Source: Treponema sp.
GTDB taxonomy: Bacteria > Spirochaetota > Spirochaetia > Treponematales > Treponemataceae
DNA length: 64,000 nt
Direction: 5' to 3'
Assembly: GCA_017470605.1 (NCBI GenBank)
Contig: JAFUYH010000004.1
Location: forward strand, 62,001-126,000
The position numbers and the translations under genes are program-made. Under the pieces are notes generated by a model. That model was not told the origin of the DNA and did not search any database. It saw only the letters and a program-made list of their open reading frames with translations. Of this stretch, positions 14,392-20,431 are shown in pieces (position 1 is the stretch's first letter; each line of letters opens with the position of its first letter).

Positions 14392-15181
14392 CTACCCCCA
14401 TGCTTATAAGCTGTTCGTCAATGTTTACAAGTCTGTCTTGTAACTGCTCGATTGTTTTTTCAATACGCTTCTTTTCGCGCATAAGGCTTGAAGGTGAATC
14501 AAGCCCATCGTCTGCAGGCTTTGTCTTTTTCGCCGTGTCTTTTGCAATCGCCTTTACCTGCTCAACGGTTGCCCCGCTGTCAGCCGCCTGTATTGCTGCG
14601 TTTTTCATCATTGCGTCTTTTGCTGAATTGATTGCCTTTGACATTTCATCAGAAACATCAGATGTCAAATAAGCCTGTTTCTGTAATTCTTTTGCCTTGT
14701 TTCTGGAAATCTGCAAATCATGTTCAAGTACATCTTCGTATCTGTCGCCCTGCTCTTCACATTCCCTGTGAAGTTCGGCAAGAAGTTTTCCCTGTTTTTT
14801 CTGCAATTCGATAATCTGTTTTTGAATGTCTGTAAGTTCTTTTGTTTTTGCCGCTACGCTTTCGCTTCGTTCGCGTGAATAAATGCCGATTCTTTCAGCT
14901 TCATCAAGAAGGTTGTAGAATGTACTCCAAAAAGCGTTGTTGTGCGCTCTTGCGGCTTTCACGCCGTTTTCATTCTGGATATGGTGCGTAAGCTCGTGAA
15001 TCGCCGTGAACATTAAGGCGTTGTCGGATTTGAAGTTTTTGTTATGCAAGAATATTTCATGTGTCAGCGGCTTATAAAATCCGTTTACTTTTTTGCTCTG
15101 CTTTCCTGTCTGCGTTACCGTGAATTCGGTCTTGCACTGATACAGTTTTTTCAAGTTCTCTAAAATGTTCTCGTTGGTCAT
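14381..15181 (-). CDS. HExxH metallopeptidase-like protein with coiled-coil C-terminus
   Basis: The 266-aa protein has a zincin motif FTAIHELTHHIQNENGVKAA (HELTH, residues about 62-66), with 'HNNAFWSTFYNLLDEAERIGI' downstream as a possible third ligand region. The first 100 residues match small phage/plasmid metallopeptidases related in style to ImmA/SprT. From residue 110 on it is a long charged coiled coil (KELTDIQKQIIELQKKQGKL) with an Ala-rich middle. ImmA-type peptidases cleave phage repressors to cause induction; that role here is an inference from its place in a repressor-controlled operon. It is not fused to a repressor HTH. Confidence 0.65.
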   Translation of the reverse strand: MTNENILENLKKLYQCKTEFTVTQTGKQSKKVNGFYKPLTHEIFLHNKNFKSDNALMFTAIHELTHHIQNENGVKAARAHNNAFWSTFYNLLDEAERIGIYSRERSESVAAKTKELTDIQKQIIELQKKQGKLLAELHRECEEQGDRYEDVLEHDLQISRNKAKELQKQAYLTSDVSDEMSKAINSAKDAMMKNAAIQAADSGATVEQVKAIAKDTAKKTKPADDGLDSPSSLMREKKRIEKTIEQLQDRLVNIDEQLISMGVDDD

Positions 15182-15453
15182 TCTTCTTCTCCTGTTTTTT
15201 TTGCAATTAACGCATTGCTGCGGTCTGGCACTCTACATCTCTTGAACAGACAAAACACTACCTACATCGAAAGCTCCGCTGCGAGCGCGTGCTAAGCGTT
15301 AGATTTTTCGCCTAGTTCTCCAGGGAGTAACATACTCACTGTAGCCTTTGAGCAACTCTACAGCCCCTTTGTTATTTTTTTCGCATACCCTTTGCATACT
15401 CTACTCACACCCTCTGCATACTCTTTGCGCCCCTGCTTTCGCCAACTCCTCTT
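15182..15453 (-). other. Gene-free 270-bp stretch with an 11-bp repeat set and hairpins
   Basis: No convincing ORF. On the minus strand 15424-15381 reads as four 11-base units: GAGTATGCAGA, GGGTGTGAGTA, GAGTATGCAAA, GGGTATGCGA. Two units are nearly identical and the period equals one helical turn, like an iteron set. Further downstream there are small hairpins: CTGTAG/CTACAG (15344-15339 with 15363-15358), GAGTA-TGT-TACTC (15337-15325) and a CCT/AGG stem. The stretch separates the tRNA-like element from the metallopeptidase gene and may be an origin-like or protein-binding site or part of a structured transcript. Confidence 0.4.
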
Positions 15454-15548
15454 GCGCATGACAGGACTTGAACCTGCAAGTTTTTACTTTCGGAAAAACT
15501 TTTGAAAAAAGAACATACACCGCTTAACCTTTAGCGGCTTACATGCGC
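15454..15548 (-). tRNA. tRNA-like element, class II size, ill-formed anticodon arm
   Basis: The 95 bases on the minus strand have a perfect 7-pair acceptor stem (GCGCATG with CATGCGC), a T-arm with consensus loop (GCAGG-TTCAAGT-CCTGT), T8-A9, a D-arm (GCCGC-TAAAGGTTAA-GCGGT, one wobble) and a long variable-like stem AAGTTTTT-8-AAAAACTT. The expected anticodon arm falls in a U/A-rich stretch where no 5-pair stem with a 7-base loop forms, so no anticodon can be assigned. CCA is not encoded. It starts 8 bases after the stop of the 70-aa ORF. It may be a decayed tRNA or a tRNA mimic. Confidence 0.5.
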
Positions 15549-15555
15549 CATATTT

Positions 15556-15768
15556 TTAACAAGGTATCGCCCTTGCTATATCCTTGAAGATTGCAAGAGG
15601 GCTATCTCCGGCAATACGGACATTTATCTTGCCCACGCCCTTGAAAATATCTACGCTGTCGTACATATCCCCGACCTTATGAATAGCCATGCCCTTAAAC
15701 TCGTCATCAGCTTCACGCAAAATCTGCTCGGTCAGTGCCAACACCGCATCTTTTCTAGCGTCTGTCAT
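15556..15768 (-). CDS. Small phage protein, 70 aa, first gene of operon B
   Basis: It starts MTDARKDAVLALTEQILREA at 15768, 3 bases after GAAGG and following the conserved GGGGGAU of leader B. The product is acidic-to-neutral: a helix, then 'HKVGDMYDSVDIFKGVGKINVRIAGDSPLAIFKDIARAIPC'. No family is recognised. The start is the first ATG beyond leader B, just as KilAC follows leader A; an upstream TTG extension is open but would translate the RNA hairpins and is out of phase with the equivalent frame in leader A. Confidence 0.55.
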   Translation of the reverse strand: MTDARKDAVLALTEQILREADDEFKGMAIHKVGDMYDSVDIFKGVGKINVRIAGDSPLAIFKDIARAIPC

Positions 15769-15784
15769 ACCTTCAATCCCCCTG

Positions 15785-15882
15785 CAACAAAAAAAGCATG
15801 TCAGTTTCAGCGCAAACCAACAGGCTTTCCGGGTTTCCCCAAATTGCCAAAGCAATTAACAACGCGCTGTAATGTTAATGGC
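15785..15882 (-). ncRNA. Leader RNA B: second copy of the three-hairpin, complementary-loop element
   Basis: Minus strand. Hairpin 1 (15879-15855) is AUUAACA, loop UUACAGCGCGU, UGUUAAU. Then UUGCUUUGGCA, identical to leader A. Hairpin 2 is GGG-GAAA-CCC. Hairpin 3 (15828-15793) is AAAGC.UGU...ACA.GCUUU, and within its 18-nt loop GUUU and AAAC close the hexamer GCGCUG (15813-15808). This is the exact complement of CAGCGC (15869-15864) in loop 1. A U7 run (15795-15789) and GGGGGAU follow, then the 70-aa ORF. The layout matches leader A, but stem and loop sequences differ, with pairing kept. Confidence 0.72.
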
Positions 15883-15885
15883 TCT

Positions 15886-15990
15886 GTCGTTACATCGTTT
15901 TGATGTTGTCTTGATTCTGTTTTTACACCTGTTTGATTTTAAAGTCAATAAGTTTTTACACCATTTTGTGCATTTTCACAACATTTCTTA
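15886..15990 (-). promoter_or_regulatory. Promoter B and operator-like repeats
   Basis: The minus strand has TTGACT (15948-15943), 17 bases, then TAAAAA (15925-15920), a plausible promoter for leader B, though the -10 is weak. Two direct repeats GTTTTTACACC lie at 15919-15929 and 15952-15962, 33 bases apart, one over the -10 and one beyond the -35. Palindromes ACATC-5-GATGT (15892-15906) and TTGTG-6-CACAA (15967-15982) flank them. They are probably the binding sites of the S24-type repressor encoded just to the right. Confidence 0.5.
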
Positions 15991-16033
15991 AAAAACAGTG
16001 CTTTTTTTGATGTTTTCTGCCGAAAATTTGAGC

Positions 16034-16672
16034 ATGGAAATAACTTCATTCTGGGAAAGAATACAAAATCTCTGCAAAAGCAACGGTATCACTCAAAGAG
16101 AATTGTCTGAAAAATTGGGCTATGGAGCGCGTAATCTTGAAATCAAAATTCAGAGAAACAGCCTGCCGAACATTGCGGAACTAAAAAAGCTCTCTGAAAT
16201 CTTTGGCGTATCTTTTAATTTTTTGATTGACGGTCTGGAAGAAAACGAAAGGCGAGTTGTCAGAAATTCCGACACAGATAAATTCTTTGTGCCTGTACTT
16301 AATCAAAAACTTTCAGCCGGGTACGGTCAATACCTACAGGAAGAGCCGCAAGTAATCGGCTACATGGAAGTGCCACGATACTTAAAACAATTCGGCGAAA
16401 ACTTAGCTTTGCTTTATGTTGACGGTGACAGCATGGAACCCACTTTAAGGCGCGGTGACTTGGTGCTTTGCGATTCATGCGGTTATAGCGGCGAAGGGCT
16501 TTACGCAATAATGCGTGACGGTGACGGTTATGTAAAACGAGTTTATAAAGATTCCGGGAAGTTCATCATCAAGTCAGACAATCCGCTTTATCCGACCAAA
16601 GAAGAGCCACAGGATTCACAGTGCTTAGGAATTGTCGGAAGAGTTCACTATGTCTTGAAACACATCGACTGA
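16034..16672 (+). CDS. Phage repressor 2, CI/LexA-like with S24 peptidase domain
   Basis: The 212-aa protein has an XRE HTH (SNGITQRELSEKLGYGARNL, then 'EIKIQRNSLPNIAELKKLSEIFGVSFNFLIDG') and a C-terminal S24 peptidase fold. The catalytic Ser is in LLYVDGDSMEPTLRRGDLVL and the general-base Lys is in 'DGDGYVKRVYKDSGKFIIKSDNPLYP'. Such repressors self-cleave when RecA is activated, so this is the likely DNA-damage-sensitive switch of the prophage. It is divergent from promoter B/leader B. The start at 16034 aligns with that of repressor 1; a start 12 codons earlier is open. Confidence 0.9.
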   Translation: MEITSFWERIQNLCKSNGITQRELSEKLGYGARNLEIKIQRNSLPNIAELKKLSEIFGVSFNFLIDGLEENERRVVRNSDTDKFFVPVLNQKLSAGYGQYLQEEPQVIGYMEVPRYLKQFGENLALLYVDGDSMEPTLRRGDLVLCDSCGYSGEGLYAIMRDGDGYVKRVYKDSGKFIIKSDNPLYPTKEEPQDSQCLGIVGRVHYVLKHID

Positions 16673-17017
16673 TTTTTGCCGAAAAAAAATTACGGCGGTA
16701 AGTATTTTAAATTTATCTCATCTTCTCTTATCTCTTCTAGTCTAATCTTATCTAATCTATTCTTATCTTGCATGATAGTATCATGATTTTGTCATGATAA
16801 ATCTTGACTAGCCTTTGATAGAGTGCTGACTAAATCAATAATAACTAATGACTGACCGCTGACTAAATCTAGTAACATCTTGATTTTACTTGCTGTAATC
16901 GTGACTACATTATAGAAACATCATAATTGCTTTTGACAATAAAAAAGCCCTCTTCCAAAAAGAGAGCTTTCAAGCGTTATTTTACATTCAAGCCAAAAAG
17001 TAAAATAGCAGCGGTCT
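16673..17017. other. Gene-free stretch between repressor 2 and integrase with repeats
   Basis: No ORF is supported. It holds pyrimidine-rich reiterations of TCTTATCT/AATCT around 16710-16770, a palindrome CATGATA-G-TATCATG (16771-16785) followed by TCATGAT, and two copies of GCTGACTAAATC (16825-16836, 16858-16869) separated by 33 bases. Repeats beside an integrase gene are often arm-type integrase or excisionase binding sites. The stretch ends with a terminator for the integrase transcript. Confidence 0.45.
16944..16970 (-). terminator. Intrinsic terminator of the integrase gene
   Basis: On the minus strand AAAGCTCTCTT-5-AAGAGGGCTTT forms an 11-base stem with one mismatch, followed by TTTTTTATTG. 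It lies about 50 bases past the integrase stop. Confidence 0.75.
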
Positions 17018-18259
17018 TTATTTTACTTTGTTCCAGATTTCATCAACATTTTTTTGGTACGGCTGCAAGCCCTGCAACTGTGCCTCAAGGTCTGGTCTTG
17101 TGTAGTAATCCGTCATAATCTGCGAGTTATGACCTATCATTTTCCGCAAAACTTCCGCCGGAATGAGGTTAGAATTTACCGTGTAAGTGTTGTATGTGAA
17201 TCTCAAAGAATGTGGAGTTAAGACTTTTTCAGCGTCATAAATTCCCAGCTTCTTAATGCAATATTTGAATCGTGTATCAAGCAAACCCTGCAAGATGAAT
17301 TCGCCGTCTTTTGAAAAGATGTAGTTTTTCTTACATTGCGGTCTTACTTCAAGATAATCATTCAGCAATTCAGCCATTTTTGACGGTAACAATACAGTTC
17401 TTTGCTTCGGATTCTCTATACTTCCCTTTTTCAAGTAAGGCTGCTCCACATCGTAACTGTCAATCATACGGTTTATGAAAAGTCCACCGTCCTGTATCTG
17501 GTCTATGCAGATTGCTCTTGTTTCTCCCGGTCTTAATCCTGTACTTGCCATAAGCCGGAACATTACACCGAACATAAAGCCGTAAGCGTGAGATTTTCCG
17601 TCAATACCGATGTATTTATCAGTTCCCTTTACGCTCCAATTTTCCGTAAGTTTTTCTACATCGTCCGGGAACAATAAAGAAAGCTGCTCCATAGTCAGAA
17701 TGTCTTTTTTCTGCCTGTCACTTCTGATAAAACCGTCAACATCAAGCCGATGTTTTACGAGCTGTAATCTTTTACACTCTCCGAACAAATCACGCAAAAC
17801 ACCTAGAATCGTATTCTTGTAAGAGTTTTTATATTCAAGCGAAATCAAGAAATTCTCAATCTCGCCTTCTTCGATTGTTTCCGGGATTCTCTCGCCGAAT
17901 TCAGCAAGAATAATTTTCATCAGCCGTTTTTTCTGTGTTATCGTTTGCGGCTGTAATGCTTTTCCGTGAGCCGCTTTCAGTTTCATAAAAAGCGAATCAT
18001 CGTCATACAAAGTAGAGCCGATGTCATAGAGCCGGATTTGCCGGGCTAGTTTGTACTCTTCTTCTTCCCTTCTGTCCTGCTCTTCCAGAAGTGCTAAATA
18101 GGCTTCGGCTTCTTTTTTCAGATAACAGGGCTTCCCATGCTGACCACATGACTTCTTGACCTGCTTTCCGTTCTCGTCATAGAACCAATAATACCACCGT
18201 GTTTCTTTCCTGCCGTTCTTTGTTTCAGTCCTTTTGAACAAGTGCCTTTCTTTTTTCAT
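17018..18259 (-). CDS. int: Tyrosine-family phage integrase
   Basis: The 413-aa integrase has an N-terminal arm-binding region with a basic strand-rich start (RWYYWFYDENGKQVKKSCGQ), a SAM-like core-binding domain (about residues 85-180) and a C-terminal catalytic domain. Visible catalytic residues: Arg in ASTGLRPGETRAICIDQIQD, H-x-x-R in TPHSLRFTYNTYTVNSNLIP, His in 'MIGHNSQIMTDYY' and the nucleophile Tyr in that DYYTRP. The ATG at 18259 follows GAGGTGGTT. The gene reads inward from the right end of the prophage, so attR should lie between 18260 and about 18420. It would catalyse integration and excision. Confidence 0.92.
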   Translation of the reverse strand: MKKERHLFKRTETKNGRKETRWYYWFYDENGKQVKKSCGQHGKPCYLKKEAEAYLALLEEQDRREEEEYKLARQIRLYDIGSTLYDDDSLFMKLKAAHGKALQPQTITQKKRLMKIILAEFGERIPETIEEGEIENFLISLEYKNSYKNTILGVLRDLFGECKRLQLVKHRLDVDGFIRSDRQKKDILTMEQLSLLFPDDVEKLTENWSVKGTDKYIGIDGKSHAYGFMFGVMFRLMASTGLRPGETRAICIDQIQDGGLFINRMIDSYDVEQPYLKKGSIENPKQRTVLLPSKMAELLNDYLEVRPQCKKNYIFSKDGEFILQGLLDTRFKYCIKKLGIYDAEKVLTPHSLRFTYNTYTVNSNLIPAEVLRKMIGHNSQIMTDYYTRPDLEAQLQGLQPYQKNVDEIWNKVK

Positions 18260-18404
18260 AACCACCTCTAGCGTAATCTAAAAAAAATAAAAATTCTATT
18301 CCCTTTTTATTCTCTTTTCGGCAAAAAGTGATTTTTCTACAGAATTAAAAATTGTCTAATTTGTTATATTGCATAGATTAAGTAAAATGTGCTAAGATTG
18401 CCGT
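18260..18404. other. Probable right attachment region of the prophage
   Basis: A 145-base AT-rich stretch with no gene lies between the integrase start and a GC-rich dispersed repeat. The prophage's right attachment site should be here, because the gene content changes from phage to chromosome across it. The core cannot be defined since the left end is outside the window. Confidence 0.4.
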
Positions 18405-18490
18405 AGAGGGGAAGTCTCCCCCTCGCTCCAGCCCGCTCCGCGTTCTTCCGCTACCCCCTCTGCGGGGGACACCCCCGCAACGCCCCCCTG
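18405..18490. repeat. GC-rich dispersed repeat, copy 1
   Basis: It contains the hairpin GGGGA-AGTC-TCCCC, then CTACCCCCTCTGCGGGGG (second hairpin) and GCAACGCCCCCCTG. The same three blocks in the same order occur at 63690-63810 with a different spacer between blocks 1 and 2. It abuts the 5' end of the truncated helicase gene. Confidence 0.7.
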
Positions 18491-18509
18491 TGCGCCCCCG
18501 CTGCCCGCA

Positions 18510-19742
18510 TACTACCACGCCAAATCCGCCGAAGACGAGGCCTTATACATCGCAAAAACCATCCGTGCCCTTACCGAAAGCAATAACATCGGTTCCTGTG
18601 AAGTTTTGCCCAGCAAAACTTTAGGCTCTTCAAAAATCTGCGCCAGCGATATAGCCATACTCTACCGCGCCCACTACGTCAGCCGTACAATAGAAGAAGT
18701 TTTCCAGCGGGAAAAGATTCCTTACACACTCAACTCTGGCGTGCCCTTTTTTGACCGTGCCGAAATTAAAGACGCTCTTTCTTACCTGCGCATGATTGCC
18801 TACAAAGACGACCTTTCTTTTCTGCGAGTAGTAAACACTCCCAAGCGCAATATCGGAGAGCGGCGCATAAAAGCCCTAAAGGAATATGTTGCAGAACACG
18901 GCGGCTCACTTTACGAAGCCTTAAAAATCAGTCTTGGTGATGAACTTTTTGCCAACACAAAAGCCCAGGCCTTTATAGACCTTATCGAAGGTTTTTCATC
19001 ATCATATTCCGGAATGCAGATAAGCGAACTTTTCAGCCATGTGATGAATCAGAGCGGATATGAATTAGCCCTGCGCACAGAAGGCTCACAGGAAAGGCTG
19101 GATAACCTTGCAGAACTTAAGCAGTCCATTTATGAATACGAAACTTCCTGCGGGGAAGAATGTACTCTGGAAAATTATCTTGCCCACGCGGCCCTATACA
19201 CAAATGCAGACATAAGTACCAGCAAAAATGCAGTCCGCCTTATGACAATCCACACTGCTAAAGGTCTGGAATTTCCTGTGGTTTTTATTGCCGGCATGAA
19301 CGAAAATATGTTCCCAAGCAAAAAGGTAGATTCCCTTAAGGCTATGGAAGAAGAACGCCGCCTGGCCTTTGTTGCAGTAACCCGCGCCCAGAAACTTTTA
19401 TTTCTGACAGAGGCAGAAGGCTTTTCCCAGCACGCAGGCGGCCGCTACCCTTCCCGCTTTATTTTTGACATAGACCGCCCCCTGCTTAATTACGAAGTGG
19501 AACTGCCGCCCGCCCTGCTGGCAAAAACCCGCATTTATATTGAAGAAAATAACAGCACTCTGCAAAAAAAAGACGCCCTGGCAGACCTTGCAGAAGGCGA
19601 CACCGTAGAACACGGTATTCTGGGGCGGGGGCAAATCCTGAAAATAGACCAGACGGCCGGCACATACACGGTAAAGTTTGAAAAGGTAGCAACGCCCCGC
19701 AAAATGTCTTTCAAGGCCCCGCTCAAAAAAAATCAGTCATAA
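18510..19742 (+). pseudogene. UvrD/PcrA-type DNA helicase, 5'-truncated
   Basis: About 410 codons of the C-terminal half of a superfamily 1 helicase remain. Homologous sequence begins near 18510 (YYHAKSAEDEALYIAKTIRA), the domain 2A start. It continues through 'SDIAILYRAHYVSRTIEEVF', TLNSGVPFFDRAEIKDALSY, motif V (RLMTIHTAKGLEFPVVFIAG) and motif VI (EEERRLAFVAVTRAQKLLFL), to a normal end. Walker A/B and domain 1A (about 300 residues) are missing. Upstream the frame is open only through the GC-rich repeat, to a stop at 18393, with no good ATG. The 5' part may lie beyond the prophage's other end or be lost. As it stands it cannot hydrolyse ATP. Confidence 0.7.
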
Positions 19743-19855
19743 TTATAAGCTCAGGCAGTCAGCCTTAAAATAACAAATTTTTCTACAGTTTTACTAAAGT
19801 TCTTTATTGACACTGAATATTATCCGGCATTATACTTTTTTAAAAAGGGCTATTC

Positions 19856-20359
19856 ATGGAAAGTTCAGAAGCAATAGAAAAAATACTGCCGGCTTTTGCC
19901 CAGTATTACACAGTAAAAAAAGAAGACGACTTATCAGATTCCCCATTCTGCGCAGAAGCAGAATTCCGCTCCCATAACGAACAGTATTTTCTTGTGCGTT
20001 CAGCCCATATTGCAGATATAGATTCAAACGAATTCGTATATTTTGCAAAATGCCAGGAGCTTACACTTCAAAAACTTGCGGAACTTTCAGAAAAAGCATG
20101 GCTTATGGGACTTGAAAAAGTTCATCCTTATAACGGACACAGAAATTCAGATGTTGTTCTGCTGATTTTTACAGACTCTCTTCTGGAAGAAAGTGCCCGC
20201 GCCATAAAAAAGACAAAGTTTTACAAATCATACAAATTCAGTTTTTACGGATGGAGCAATTTTAAGCTTGCCGTCTGTGATCTTTCTACGCTTGAACTTT
20301 ATTCAAACCGTCAGGGAAAAGATTTTGCAAAACTTATCGAAAAAAATCTCCTAGGTTAA
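19856..20359 (+). CDS. Conserved hypothetical protein, 167 aa
   Basis: The gene starts MESSEAIEKILPAFAQYYTV after AGGGC. It has no signal peptide or membrane segment. The middle looks like an alpha/beta cytoplasmic domain ('FRSHNEQYFLVRSAHIADIDSNEFVYFAKCQELT', 'DVVLLIFTDSLLEESARAIKKTKFYKSYKFSFYGWSNFKLAVCDLSTLELYSN'). That pattern looks like a PD-(D/E)XK-free nuclease-like or sensor fold, but no catalytic motif stands out. It is flanked by the helicase remnant and cstA without an obvious shared operon. Probably a spirochaete-specific family; function unknown. Confidence 0.7.
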   Translation: MESSEAIEKILPAFAQYYTVKKEDDLSDSPFCAEAEFRSHNEQYFLVRSAHIADIDSNEFVYFAKCQELTLQKLAELSEKAWLMGLEKVHPYNGHRNSDVVLLIFTDSLLEESARAIKKTKFYKSYKFSFYGWSNFKLAVCDLSTLELYSNRQGKDFAKLIEKNLLG

Positions 20360-20431
20360 ATTCTTGCCCACAGCCGTATTTTGCTACGGATGCGTATAAA
20401 AAAGCTCTATTAAAAGAGGAGGACATTCAAA

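Noticed and set aside
16721..16770. Reiterated TCTTATCT/AATCT tract as a possible CRISPR-like or iteron array
   Set aside because: Units are short, irregular and without unique spacers; it is simple-sequence reiteration. No CRISPR array was found anywhere in the window.
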